From assembly GCA_029204225.1 (NCBI GenBank), contig CM055095.1:65094625-65158624 (forward strand): a DNA stretch of 64,000 nt, read 5' to 3'. Positions within the stretch are counted from its first letter, which is position 1, and each line of letters begins with the position of its first letter. This DNA is from Diphasiastrum complanatum (Eukaryota > Streptophyta > Lycopodiopsida > Lycopodiales > Lycopodiaceae). The notes under the pieces were generated by a model that did not search any database, was not told where the DNA came from, and worked only from the letters and a program-made list of their open reading frames with translations. Position numbers and translations under genes: made by a program. Below are positions 23,250-34,079 of the stretch, one piece after another.

Positions 23250-24275
23250 ATGGGTCCAATTGGAGCCTATCTTCTTGAGGCTAGTGAAAGGCTAAATTCT
23301 AATAATTATTCAACTTGGAAAGTAAGAATGGAGTCACTACTAGTGCTCCAAGATATGTTTGATCTTGTCATAGGAGAGGAAGAAGAACCTCAAGGAGGTC
23401 AAGATCAAGTGAGGTACAAAAAGAGAGCTAGACTAGCATTACATTGCTTGAAAATGAATGTTAGTAATGAACTTCTAAAGGAAGTAGCATCTTGTGCCTC
23501 GGCCAAGGAGGCATGGAACTACCTCAAAGGGATTTATGAATCCAAAAATACCTCTAGAGTGCTTATGATTAGAAATAAAGTTCTTCAAAGCATTAGAGGG
23601 AGTGATGAGAGTGCTCAAGAGTATGTCTTGAGAATTAAATCTCTCAACAAAGAACTTTCCATCATTAGTGAGGGTATTCATGATGATGAACTTGTTCAAA
23701 TCATCTTGAATGGTCTTGGAGATGAGTTCTCCAATCTTGTATAAAGCTTTGTTATTCAAGATGCACTACCTTCCATAGACAAGCTTCATAGTGTGCTTGT
23801 AGCCGAGGAGAGTAGGATCCTTCATGTCAAGCAAAGGATTGGATCCTTAAAATTGCATGGTGGTGATGAGAAGGCCAACTTCTCAAGCAAGGGAAAGGCA
23901 AAGTCAAAGAAGAAGATCCAACACAAGGAGACCAAGAATGATGATCAATCATTAAGCTCCAAAGGTGGAAAGAAGAACAAAGCCAAACTCAAGTGCTTCT
24001 TTTGTGGAAAGAAGGGACACTTTGCATCTGAGTGTTTCAAGAAGAAGAATGCACAAGGAGAGAGCAAACAAGGCAACCTCACTCTTGAGGAAGATGAGGA
24101 TGAAGTGGATTCATCCTTGATGGCTTCTACATCAACATCAAAGAGCTACTCCAATGACACATGGTGGTTTGATAGTGGGGCTAGTTCCCACATGACATTC
24201 CAAAAGGATTTTTTCTCAACTCTTGTACCTTTTGTAGGTTGTAAAAAGTCTATTCTAACAGCAAGTGATCAATAA
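23250..24275 (+). pseudogene. gag: Element K gag, CCHC knuckle and protease start
   Basis: ATG at 23250 begins MGPIGAYLLEASERLNSNNY, the family start. The capsid core (LALHCLKMNVSNELLKEV, SAKEAWNYLKGIYESKNTSR) runs to TAA 23742-23744, a Gln codon (CAA) changed by one base. The same frame continues with the knuckle CFFCGKKGHFASEC and the protease motif FDSGASSHM and stops at TAA 24273-24275. Without those two stops gag and protease would be one frame. Confidence 0.88.
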
Positions 24276-25121
24276 TGTAGAATAGATGGAGTGGGAACTA
24301 TTCCCTTAAGTCTTGGATCCTCTAAAAGAGTAGATCTTGATAATGTACTCTATGTTCCTACACTCACTAAGAATTTGTTAAGTGTAGGACAATTGAGGAT
24401 GATGGCTTAGATGTCCATTTCAAGCAAGGAGTTTGCTCCATGATGATGAATAATACTTGCATTGTAAAGGGATTCAAGCAAGGAAGGCTTTTTAAGCTTG
24501 ATGCTAATGTTTTTCTTGGAAGTGTGAACATGATGAAGGAGGAGCTCAATCAAGTGGAGCTTTGGCATAAAAGGTTGAGCCACCCCAACTTCAAATCTAA
24601 GGAGATGCTATGTACCAAGGATCTTGCTCTCGGCCTTCCAAAGACACTCTCAAAGTGTGGAAAGAGTTGTGAAGCTTGTAGCCTCTCAAAGACACACAAG
24701 CTACCTTTTGATATCTCTTCCACTAGATCTACAAAAGCATTAGATCTTATTCATAGTGATGTGCACTCTGGAGAAATCTAATGGAGGTGCATCTATGTAT
24801 GTATCTTTTATTGATGATTACTCTAGATACACTTGGATTGAACTTTTGGATTCCAAAAGTAAAGTGTTTGAAGCTTTTGTTAAGTTCAAAACTCTAGTTG
24901 AAAATCAACTTGATGCTAGAATTAAAGTATTTATGAGTGATAATGGTGGAGAGTATATTTCCACCAAGATGATAGAGTTTTGTAAATCCAATGGCATTAA
25001 GAGAGAACTTACATATACTTATAGTCCTCAACAAAATGGAATAGCCGAGAGGATGAATAGAACACTATGTGAGTGTGCTAAGGCTTTAAGGTTAGATGCA
25101 TCTCTACCTAAGTCCTTTTAG
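24276..25121 (+). pseudogene. Element K protease end and integrase
   Basis: 24440-24781 has ELWHKRLSHPNF and CEACSLSKTHKLPF (the zinc domain) and LIHSDVHS with the first Asp. After a shift near 24770, 24756-25121 has FIDDYSRYTWIELL, FMSDNGGEYIST (second Asp) and NGIAERMNRTL (Glu). A further shift lies near 24390. It ends at TAG 25119-25121, a Trp codon in relatives (FWGE). Confidence 0.87.
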
Positions 25122-25148
25122 GGAGAGGCTATTATTTGTGCAACTTAT

Positions 25149-27200
25149 TTGTGTAATAGATTGCCATGTAAGCCCATTGGAGGCATAACATCTTATGAGG
25201 CTCTATTTTGTAAGAAGCCGAATCTTAAAGATCTAAGAATTTTTGGATCTACTTGCTATGTTTTTCAGGCATTAGATACAAGAAAAAAGGATGATCCTAC
25301 TTCTATTAAAGGGATCTTTGTTGGTTATGCTAAAAATAGAAAAGGATATAGAGTCTATAATCCTATCACTAAGAAGATTTTAGTGAGTAGAGATGTTACT
25401 TTTGATGAAAGTAACTACTTCAAGTTGAATGAGAAAGCTTCTAATCCATCTTATGTCAAGGATCTTGTAAGGTTTGAGGAGGAGCCTACATGTGATCAAG
25501 ATCTTGAAGATCCATCTCAAGATCCGAGGACTCCAAGGAGATCTACCAGAAGGAAGGCCGAGCCCTCAAGGCTCACCTATGTTGACAAAGGTGAACAAAG
25601 GAAAGATCTACATTCACTTACCTCTTACACTTTTCTAACTTCTATGTTTGATGAGCCAAGTTGCTTTGAAGAAGCTATGGAGTCACAAGAATGGAGGGAT
25701 GCCATGCAAAAGGAGTATAATGCTCTTATGGAGAATCATACATGGAAGCTTGTGGATCTTCCTCAAGGAAGAAAGCCACTTGAGTGCAAATGGATCTATA
25801 GATTGAAGTACAATCAAGATGGGAGCATCAACAAACACAAGGCAAGGCTAGTGGCAAAGGGGCTCTTGCAAACCAAGGGAGTAGATTTCGATGAAACTTT
25901 TGCTCCTGTTGCTAAGCTAGTTTCCATAAGGTTGATTATTTCTCTTGCAACTACTTTCAATTGGCCTCTATTTCAACTTGATGTGACTAATGCTTTTCTC
26001 AATGGATATTTGCAAGAGGAGATTTTCATGAGGCAACCCGAGGGCTTCATCAAAGAAGATCAAGAGGAAAAAGTGTGTTTGTTGCTAAGAAACCTTTATG
26101 GGCTTAAGCAAGCACCTAGAGCTTGGTACTCTAGGTTAAATACCTTCTTAAACTCTATTAAGTTTGTTGTAAGTGCTTATGATCCTTCTTTGTACTTAAG
26201 ATTTAATGATGATAAAATCATCATTCTCATTTTGTATGTTGATGACATTATCCTTAGTGGAAATGATCTTGATGGTATACAAGAAGTGAAAGTAGCATTG
26301 TTTAAGGAGTTTAAGATGGTAGATCTTGGTAATCTTCATTTCATATTAGGAATAGAAGTTTCAAGAGGCAAGGATTTGAGTTTTATTTGTCAATCCAAAT
26401 ATGCTTCTTCTATTTTAGAAAATTTTGAAATGAAAGATTGTAAAGGAGTAGAAACTCCTATGGAGCAAAATGTAAAAGTTTCCAATAGTGATGATGAAGC
26501 ATCCTTTGAGGACATCACACTATATAGGAGACTTGTAGGCTCTTTGATCTATCTTACTATAACTAGACCTGATCTAAGTTATAGTGTAGGCAAACTAAGC
26601 CAATCTATGCAAAATCCATTGGTTTGTCATTGGAAAAATGCAAAAAGGGTGTTGAGGTACATCTCGGCCACCAATAACTTTGGTATTTTATATGATGGAT
26701 CTAATCTAGCCTTAAGGGCATATTCGGATGCTGATTTTGCAGGTGATAAGGTGGATAGGAGGTCCACAAGTGCTTTTGTTACCTTTCTTTGCAATGGCAT
26801 AGTGTCTTGGCTTTCCAAAAAGCAAGATACTATCTCTCTATCTTCAACCGAATCGGAATACAAGGCACTAACATCCACAACAAAGGAGATTCTATGGTTG
26901 AAGAGGCTTTTGGTGGAATTACAAGTCATGGAGGCCGAGGAGCAGCCAACAATATTTTGTGACAACCAATCAAGCCAAGCATTAGCAACCAATCCCACAT
27001 TCCATGCAAGGAGCAAGCACATAGAGATTGCTCACCATTTTGTGAGGGAAAAGGTTCAAGCAAAGGAGATAAAGCTACATCATGTGTCTTCTTCAGATTG
27101 CCTTGCTGATCTACTCACTAAAGCCTTGCCAAAGGCTTCGTTTATCAAGTTAGCAGGTGTTGTAGATAGATGTACTATAGTTGTATCATGTAAAAATTGA
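25149..27200 (+). CDS. Element K integrase tail, reverse transcriptase and RNase H (683 codons open)
   Basis: Same frame as the upstream integrase part, separated only by TAG 25119. Integrase tail at about residues 1-90, linker with TPRRSTRRKAEPSRLTY, RT at about 198-440 with first Asp at 278 (FQLDVTNAFLNG) and YVDD at 363-366, connection, then RNase H with Asp 527 (YSDADFAGD), Glu 568 (LSSTESEYKAL) and Asp 605 (CDNQSSQ). All catalytic residues of RT and RNase H are present. The C-terminus differs from relatives after ASFIK. As an isolated fragment it lacks a natural start. Confidence 0.88.
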   Translation: MCNRLPCKPIGGITSYEALFCKKPNLKDLRIFGSTCYVFQALDTRKKDDPTSIKGIFVGYAKNRKGYRVYNPITKKILVSRDVTFDESNYFKLNEKASNPSYVKDLVRFEEEPTCDQDLEDPSQDPRTPRRSTRRKAEPSRLTYVDKGEQRKDLHSLTSYTFLTSMFDEPSCFEEAMESQEWRDAMQKEYNALMENHTWKLVDLPQGRKPLECKWIYRLKYNQDGSINKHKARLVAKGLLQTKGVDFDETFAPVAKLVSIRLIISLATTFNWPLFQLDVTNAFLNGYLQEEIFMRQPEGFIKEDQEEKVCLLLRNLYGLKQAPRAWYSRLNTFLNSIKFVVSAYDPSLYLRFNDDKIIILILYVDDIILSGNDLDGIQEVKVALFKEFKMVDLGNLHFILGIEVSRGKDLSFICQSKYASSILENFEMKDCKGVETPMEQNVKVSNSDDEASFEDITLYRRLVGSLIYLTITRPDLSYSVGKLSQSMQNPLVCHWKNAKRVLRYISATNNFGILYDGSNLALRAYSDADFAGDKVDRRSTSAFVTFLCNGIVSWLSKKQDTISLSSTESEYKALTSTTKEILWLKRLLVELQVMEAEEQPTIFCDNQSSQALATNPTFHARSKHIEIAHHFVREKVQAKEIKLHHVSSSDCLADLLTKALPKASFIKLAGVVDRCTIVVSCKN

Positions 27201-27204
27201 GGAG

Positions 27205-27873
27205 TGTTAGAATTTAGCAATTTTTACATGGTTTGTGATGAATATTAGACATCTATGTGGATCCACACATGTGAGGAACTATCCACACATGTGAAATGAC
27301 ACTTTTAATATTCAGATCTATTTTGATTAGCTTTCATTTGAGTCTAATATGACATCTCCTAAATTATAGGAGTTAGGTCCTAGATTGTAGGAATCTAGAA
27401 GGTCAACACAAACCACCAATGGATGATGTGGCAAACTTGACAGATCTTATCCAAAGTGGATATGGATAAGTACAATGAGCTGTCCTACACGTGCTGGATG
27501 TAGCTTAGAGAGAGATTATGGTGAATTTGTACTTGATCCATCACGGATCCATTATTGAGCTCAATGATGAGAAATCTTGGTTTGTGAAGCTATCATTGTG
27601 TTTTGACTCTCTTAAGCACTTTCTTTGTGGATGAATGCTTTGTAAATGATAAGTAAACTATTTCTCTGTTATCAGGCTGTACAGTAGTTGTACTTCACAC
27701 GTGTGAAGACGTGGATCATCTTTTTTTATTGTTCTTGCTTGGAAACACAAAGATTGTCAAGTAGAAGCTAGATTTGGAAGCTAGTCTTGATATAGATCAA
27801 GATCCCAAGTTACCAATCACTATTTGTGATCATTTGTAGATCAATTTCAGTCCATAAACTCTAAAATTTGACA
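27205..27873 (+). repeat. 3' LTR of element K
   Basis: 669 bp, preceded by the purine tract ATTGAGGAG. CACACATGTG at 27264-27273 and 27284-27293 and CACACGTGTG at 27696-27705; the two LTRs differ at these sites mainly by C/T and G/A changes. Confidence 0.92.
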
Positions 27874-28320
27874 TCATGCACAATTATTCTCTCTATTTTT
27901 TGTCTCTCTATCACCTATATCATATTGATCAAAAATTGTGTATATATCTCCACTATGTGGAGTTTACAAGATAGCTAAACAGAGAATTACAAGACAAGTC
28001 AATTCTAATCAACTAGTTAGTTATTCTCTGTTATCGCTAACTCTTTTAGTTGAGCGTGAAGTACAATACACCGTGTTATTTGATCTACCAGTTGGCAGCG
28101 CAAATTGTTTTCCTTCGTCTTCGTTTCATTTTGTTTCGTGTCTTTCGTTTCATGCTTTCTGATGTTGCAATTTAGAAATAAAAGAGTTTAAAGCTCTAAT
28201 TGAATTACTTAGAGGCCTTGAGGTATGTTCGAACTTCAGGGTATGTTCGCCCTTCGCCCTTCGCTTCGTTTCGCTTTGTCACCTTCGCCACAAAGTTGTA
28301 GGAGCTCACAATTTTTGACA
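27874..28320 (-). repeat. 5' LTR of element L, second part
   Basis: Continues the L LTR after K and ends ATTTTTGACA at 28320 (TGTCAAAAAT on the minus strand). Contains TTCG-rich runs near 28220-28290. No gene; the open frame at 27938-28162 is chance. Confidence 0.65.
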
Positions 28321-28344
28321 TAATATTGTATGCTTGAATTTTGT

Positions 28345-28580
28345 ACTCTCTCTCTAACTCATGGAGGAGGCTATGCTAATGCATTAATTTATTTTTACTT
28401 TTATCATTCTTTATGAAAGGTAGTATTCTTTGATTACTAGCATGCTAGATTGTGGTTTACTCATAAATTCTTGAACTAGATCTTGATACTCAATCTAGAA
28501 TCAGGTTATGTGATAAACACAAAGCTTAATAAAGATCATTCACCATTGGAATTGTCATTCCACACGTTTGAAACTTGTGG
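28345..28580 (+). repeat. LTR fragment of the A/B family
   Basis: Matches A 1660-1890 (AGCATGCTAGATTGTGGTT, CAATCTAGAATCAGGTTA) with many substitutions, including CACACGTTTG in place of the palindrome. It stops where element H begins. Confidence 0.75.
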
Positions 28581-28599
28581 ATTTTCATCAATATGTACC

Positions 28600-29620
28600 A
28601 TTTAGGTACTCTCTTGGAAATTTCAGCATCAGGCTTGTCTTTTTTCATTGGATTTTTTGTATCAAAATCTACTTCCTTCTTTGATCTATACTTTCGCTCC
28701 CTCATTAAAAGGTTAAGTGATTACTTCAGATTGTTCAGCTCGGCCCATCTCGTCAAATGTAGCATCCCTAGAAATCACAAGCTTCTGTGCATTTGTGTCA
28801 TACATCATGTATGCCTTGGCCTTCTCATCATATCCAAGGAAAATACACTTGATAGCTTTTGCATCCAATTTCCTTCGTTTCTCATCAAAATATGAGCATA
28901 AGCATCACAACTAAATACTCTCAAATGAGAAACATTCGGTTTCTTTCCAATAAAAGCTTCATGAGGTGTCTTACCTTCCACGGATTTTGTAGGACACCGA
29001 TTGAGGATGTGCGTAGTTGTGCTACAAGCTTCTGCCCAAAAGCTGTTTGGCAGACCCTTTGCTTTTGAGCATCGCCCTGGCCATCTCAACAATAGATCTG
29101 TTCTTCCGTTTTGCAATTCTATTTTGTTGTGTTGAATAAGGTGTTGTAGTCTGCCTCTTGATCCCTTGATTTTTGCGGAAATCAATATATTCTGTCAAAA
29201 ATACTCACCACCTCCATTAGATCTCAAAGTCTTGATGCAACATCCTGTTTGCTTTTCAACTAATGCCTTGAATTCCCTGAACTTAGCAAAAGCATTTGAT
29301 TTCTTGCTTATGAAATAAATCCAAATGCATCTGCTATAATCATCAATGAAGGTAATAAAATAATAGTAGCCACTAAGTGATCTAGTTTTCATAGGTCCAC
29401 ATAGATCACTGTGGACAAGATCTAGAATGCCACTGGCTCTCCTTGCTCCACTTTTGGAAAACCTCTCTCTGTGTTGTTTTCCCAAAATGCAACCTTCACA
29501 AATTTTTCCTTTGAAAGAAATATTAGGCAATCCAATAACTAGATTACCTCTTTGAGAATCTGTAAACTTTGACACTAATATGACCAAATCGTTGATACCA
29601 AAGATCACTTCGACTATCAA
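28600..29620 (-). pseudogene. Element H integrase
   Basis: 29620-29195 has CEGCILGKQHRERFSK (zinc-domain Cys pair), LVHSDLCGPMKTRSLSGYYY with the first Asp, FIDDYSRCIWIYFI and LRSNGGGEYF, where the second catalytic Asp reads Asn. 29185-28805 has the tail (LPNSFWAEACSTTTHILNRC, GKTPHEAFIGKKPNVSHLRV). A degenerate SRDATFDE-like end lies near 28770. Inactive by the Asp change and frame breaks. Confidence 0.82.
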
Positions 29621-30765
29621 TAGTAAGTGCTTACCATGGCTTGAGCAAAAGATCTCGCATTCAATTTGTAGAGTCGATTCCCGTTGACTCTAGCTCCTAT
29701 AGCAATCACTTTGTAGTCTTGATGTCTTCGAACTTGAGTTGTTGATCAGCCATCGTCCCAACATATAGTAGATTGTTAGCTAAGCCAGGTACATATTGCA
29801 CATTGCTTATCAGCTTTATCACCCCACTGGCTAACTTCACTAGTACCACTCCAAATCCTTTAACAAATAGCAATTGGCCATCGGCTTGTCCAATTTCATC
29901 ACCATTGTGAGTTTTCTTGAGTTCTGAAAACCACTATTTCCTTGAAGTCATGTGCTTGGACGCACCACTATCAATCTGCCAGGTATCTTTGGCTTCATCA
30001 CTTGTCTTTAATGTTGTAATGAACAAGTTTGAACTCTCACCTATATTATCATGATCATCATCGTATTGATGTTGATCAGCATAGTTGTCTTCATAATAAT
30101 TATCATCAAACTGATGTTGATCAGCATAATTGCCTGCTTGCCATTTGTCTTTTCTTTGTTCTATCTCCTTTTGTTTCTTGAAGCATGCATGCTCCCAATG
30201 GCCAGGTTTGTTGTAGTACCTACAATTTCCAGATTTATTTTGTCTGAAATAGTCGCGTCCTTGACCTTGACCTTGATTCCAATTGTCTCGATTCGGACTA
30301 TCATTGAGTTGCCTATGAAATTGTTGAACTAATTCTTAGCTTGAGTTTCCTCCTCCCGATTGATACCTTCCATGGCCAAATCTATCGCCTCGTCCTCTAG
30401 ATACAAGGGCTTGATCATAGCCCTTGTTACGATGATTCAAGTTCTCTTGACATTGCTCTTCTTGCAAAAGCAATCCACCTAGTTCTTCATAGGTTGGAAG
30501 ATTTTCTCTTGTGGCTATACTCATCACAAACATCTGATGTGACTCACTCAGACTACTTAATGTCAATTGCACAATCTCACGATCCTGTACTCGCTCTCCA
30601 ACTGCTGATAATTGGTCACGAATGTCTTTGATCTTCAGTATGTGATCGGCAATAGTTGTGCACCATCATCCATCCGCAATGTATGCAAATTCGTCTTCAA
30701 AAATAGTATTCAAGATGTGTTTGTCGTTTCAAAAAATGCCTTCAAAGTATCCCACTGGTAATACT
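29621..30765 (-). pseudogene. gag: Element H gag C-terminus, knuckle and protease
   Basis: 30760-30336 gives the gag end (WDTLKAFFETTNTS, TLSSLSESHQMFVMSIATRE, LPTYEELGGLLLQEE) with stops in the first third. Then a knuckle-like CRYYNKPGHWEHAC with its second Cys changed to Tyr, an acidic Tyr/Gln linker in which YADQHQ appears twice (30042-30130), and the protease motif IDSGASKHMT. A stop follows just after it. The zinc-domain part before 29620 is also broken. Confidence 0.78.
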
Positions 30766-30872
30766 AGACACTGTCTAGTGTGATCTATAGTTTTTCAAAT
30801 AGACAAATGAGAGATTTCTTGGCAAACCTCTCTCACAAATGGCACTTTTCACAAAATCTAGAAAGTATTGTA

Positions 30873-31097
30873 AAAATCTCCCCACTCAACAGATTTTCAA
30901 TCTGTCTGATGTTGTCCTGGCCTTTCTGATGCCTCCAGAACTGTGTCTTTGTTCCCCACTAATGATTTTGAGCTCCAAAGCCGTAAAATCTCTCCACTCA
31001 ATAGATTTTTAATCTGTTTGATGCTACTTTGGCCATTTTGATGCCTTCGGGACTGTGTCTTCATACTCCAGTGATGATTTTGAGCCCCAAAGCCTGT
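30873..31097. repeat. Two tandem copies of about 112 bp inside H
   Basis: 30873-30984 and 30985-31097 both run from AAAATCT(C)CCACTCAA to AGC(TC)CAAAGCC with roughly 80% identity by eye. They lie in the non-coding part of H upstream of gag. The function is unknown. Confidence 0.85.
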
Positions 31098-31241
31098 AAA
31101 TTACACCAAGGAAGGATTCCTTCCATTTGTCTCTCCAAGCTTTTGATGAAGAGTATGAGGAGGATCGCAGTCATGAAACTTTTGCGAAGGAACCACGACT
31201 CTCTCTTTGCCCTCGGATGGAGTTCAAATGTGATCGCTTGA

Positions 31242-31891
31242 TGTGAAAGATTTCAGATCCTTAAGATCCAATCTACTTGAATGATCTTTGGTTAGAAAGA
31301 AAAATACACTACCAATCTCACCAATGTAGAAAAATCAGCATCTACACACAATTTGAGATGCAAACACTAATAGAACTTGATCAAACTTGAATGAAATGAT
31401 TATGTTTTGTTGTTGTCCATAAAAAACCAGCAAGCTACTGTATTTCACACGTGTGGATCCAAAAATAGCAAATGTAGATCATTCTACACATAGAATCGCA
31501 AGCAATCACCAAGATAGTGCACCAATGGATAGTAGAACCCAAGAGAACCATGTATAAGCATGAAATGAGATAGAGAAGAGAGAAGATCACTCTCTCCATG
31601 AGTTACATCCTTTTATAGCAGATCCAAACCCCATTTGGCCACTTGGCTTTCCCACCAAAATGCTAACCCTACTAATTTTGGGTCTAGATTCGATGTACCC
31701 AACTTATTCAAATTGAATCTACTCAAACTCGCATTCTATCTTTCCCACACTTTCAAAAAGTATTTATTCAAATGAAATTTAGACTAATGAACTTTGAAAA
31801 GTCAACCTCTAAGTCTAAAACAAGTTTTGGCCTCAATATGCCAAATATGGAAATATTGCAAAATGTGATGAAACTAGTTGAATCTTTCACA
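31242..31891 (-). repeat. 3' LTR of element E
   Basis: TGTGAAAGATTC to AAATCTTTCACA on the minus strand. CACACGTGTG at 31446-31455 and a minus-strand TATAAAA at 31611-31617. Confidence 0.93.
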
Positions 31892-32472
31892 CTCCCTCTT
31901 CAACTAGTTTTAGCATAGACTTTGATAATACTCTAAGTGAAGTCCTATGCTTCATGAACAAGTCTTTTCCCAATGCTTTGGTGAAGATATCAGCTACACA
32001 TTCCCTTGAAGACACATGTTGAAGCTCCACCTCCTTTGTAATGACTCGCTCCCTCACAAAATGATATTGTATCTCAATATGCTTGCTCCTAGCGTGAAAG
32101 ATAGGATTGGATGCCATTCTTTGGGCTAATTGATTGTCACAAAAGATGATTGGGCTCTCTGAAAAATCCAGCAAGTGAAGATCCTTGATCATCCTCTTGA
32201 TCCATACCATCTCCTTTGTGCAATGTGTAAGAGCTTTGTACTCGGCCTCACTAGATGACAATGAGATAGTGGCTTGTTTCTTTGACATCCATGATATAGA
32301 TCCATCACCTATGAATATACAATAAGAAATAATGGATTTCCTATCCATTATATCTCCAGCATAGTCCAAATTTGAAAATCCAAAAAGATTAGGTGATGAT
32401 CCCTCATACAATATGCCAAAATCTTGAGTTCCAATGATGTACCTCAAAACTCGCTTTCCTAGCTTCCAATGC
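31887..32472 (-). pseudogene. Element E RNase H
   Basis: Begins HWKLGKRVLRYIIGTQDFG just left of the foreign segment, then FGFSNLDYAGDIMDRKS (the first catalytic Asp of FSDSDFAGD replaced by Asn), [18 protein letters not shown] (Glu kept), FCDNQLAQRMASN (Asp kept), HARSKHIEIQYHFVRERV and the C-terminus ending with a TGA in the first bases of the LTR. The frame is open for 186 codons and matches that of the upstream integrase region. Without RT it has no use of its own. Confidence 0.85.
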
Positions 32473-33390
32473 TCCTAGCATAGTTTTTGCCAATAGAACT
32501 TTGATCCATCATAAGAATGACCTTCTTCCTAAGAATAGATCTCATTTCAATGATCATGTAATTCTCAAAATAGAAACAACCATAATTGATATAGAGAATA
32601 GTGTCCACTTGGGATGCTTCACTATTTCTTACATCAATTTTACATGTAAAAATGTGACTAGAACATGAAGAATCAAATAGAATGTAAATGAAATGATTCC
32701 ACCATGCTTCCAACTCTGAACTCTCTGTAAAAAATACAGCAAACAAACAATAAATGTGAGTGATCAACTCTTGCTTGCATGTCTCCTCCTCCTTTGTCCT
32801 TTGTTGCCTTGTATCCACCATGATACTCCATGAATGAGCCTCCAAAAATTGACAATCTCCAAGTATTGGCATCAAGTAGCTCAACACTTGAGAACTTAGC
32901 CATGGATGAGTGACATAGTGAACCTACAATAGCTTCATTTCCATCAGCAAAATCAGCCAAGAATGCTAGTACAAATCCAACATCAAAACAATGCTCACCA
33001 ATGTAGCTAGTTTTACCATATCTTGACAATTTGCACACATCCACATGAAATTGCTCAAACATGAGATAGAACAAGTAAAGTAAACTTGAACAACACTTCC
33101 TTGCTGCTCCTTTGAACTTACTTGAGTCTTCAATATGCTGTAAAAAGAGATCCATAACACCTTTTCCAATTACCTCTCCTTTGATGCTCTTGACTAGCTC
33201 CAAATTGCCACCTTCCCTTTTGACTAGTTGAAGCCCTTCGAGATCAACTTCTTGATCTTCAACTTGATCATCAAAGTCATTGAACAAAATTTGTTTTCCA
33301 GATCCATTACTTGATTTTACAGCAATATAACATCCATCCACTTGCATAGCTCCATGTACACAAGAAGATCTTCCAAAAGATGTTCCACTC
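32473..33390 (-). other. Foreign segment replacing the RT domain of element E
   Basis: In F, K and C about 0.9 kb of RT lies between the ALMKNNTW region and HWKLGKR. In E the same interval holds about 915 bp with no RT motif in any frame. On the minus strand the integrase frame continues into it without a stop for about 240 codons to TGA near 32673, and a second frame is open from 32887 to 32459. Recognisable words include LFNDFDDQVEDQEVDLEGL and GGSFMEYHGGYKATKDKGGG. I do not recognise the family. Possible origins are a captured host transcript or another element joined by template switching. Confidence 0.75.
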
Positions 33391-34079
33391 TTCATAAGAG
33401 ATTGATACTCAAGATCCATTGCTTGGATCCACTCCTCTTCTTTCCTTGCTTTATCTACACTTGTAGGCTCATCCAAAGAGGTTAGGAAAGCAACATAATT
33501 TCCAAAAACTACTTGCTTACCCTTTTGATCATATGTGAGCCTTGAAGGTACTTGTCTTTCTCTTGATGTTCTCCTTGGCTTTTGACTTGATGAAGGTCCA
33601 TCATCACCACCATCCAAAGTAGGATCCTTCTCATCAACATCAAGAATGTTAGATCCATTTAATTTACCATCAATCATGCTTGAAGACACCTTTGGAATGT
33701 TTCCCTCATCAAAAATGACATCTCTACCAACAATCACTTTGTTAGTAGAAGGAATGTAAACCTTGTAGGCTTTACTTTCCTCACTATATCCAAAAAAAAT
33801 ACCTCTTCTTGAAGATGGATCCTCCTTGGTCCTATCATCAAGAGTAATGTTGACATAGCATGTGCATCCAAAAGTTCTTAGAAAGTTGACACTCGGCCTC
33901 CTCTTGAATAGCATCTCAAAAGGTGTCCTTCCATCCAAAATAGCACTCGGCCACCTATTGCACAAGAAATTGGCACACAACAAAGCTTGATCCCAAAATG
34001 GTTTGTCAAGATTAGCACTTAACCTCGTACCTTTAGCACTTTCACATAAAGTTCTATTCTTCCTTTCGGCCACTCCATT
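33391..34079 (-). pseudogene. Element E integrase tail and linker
   Basis: MAERKNRTLCESAKGTRLSA carries the catalytic Glu region, then FWDQALLCANFLCNRWPS, NFLRTFGCTCYVNITLDDRT, GIFFGYSEESKAYKVYIP and the linker KPRRTSRERQVPSRLTYDQK, ending DLEYQSLMKSG where foreign sequence begins. It shares the frame of 34080-35189, separated only by TAA 34080-34082 (a Gln codon in relatives). Confidence 0.87.

Larger units (their letters stand above)
21971..27873 (+). mobile_element. Element K: complete Ty1/copia retrotransposon nested in L
   Basis: LTRs 21971-22636 and 27205-27873 flank gag, protease, integrase, RT and RNase H. The flanks share TCAT (21967-21970 and 27874-27877), consistent with a 5-bp duplication that lost one base. 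The LTRs are about 96% alike by eye. Coding is mostly one frame but has three stops and two shifts. It belongs to the same broad lineage as A to G. Confidence 0.92.
17945..28320 (-). mobile_element. Element L: Ty1/copia (Tnt1-like) retrotransposon carrying element K
   Basis: Reading leftward: a 5' LTR (28320-27874 and 21970-21709, split by element K), a primer-like site (21697-21708), gag with two CCHC knuckles, protease, integrase, RT and RNase H. It ends within RNase H near 17945 at the E-family relic, so there is no 3' LTR. Frames are broken at many points. Its proteins differ clearly from the A to G group and resemble Tnt1-type copia. Confidence 0.8.

Noticed and set aside
26627-27022. 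Antisense frames over RNase H (also 12395-12637, 57819-58097, 46963-47175)
   Set aside because: Mirror images of the conserved RNase H coding strand in K, B, D and F.
30763-30779. Perfect 8-bp inverted repeat as a terminator or element end
   Set aside because: Short palindromes of this size are expected by chance and no matching partner end was found.
30873-31097. CRISPR-like repeats
   Set aside because: Just two adjacent units with no spacer, in a plant retroelement.
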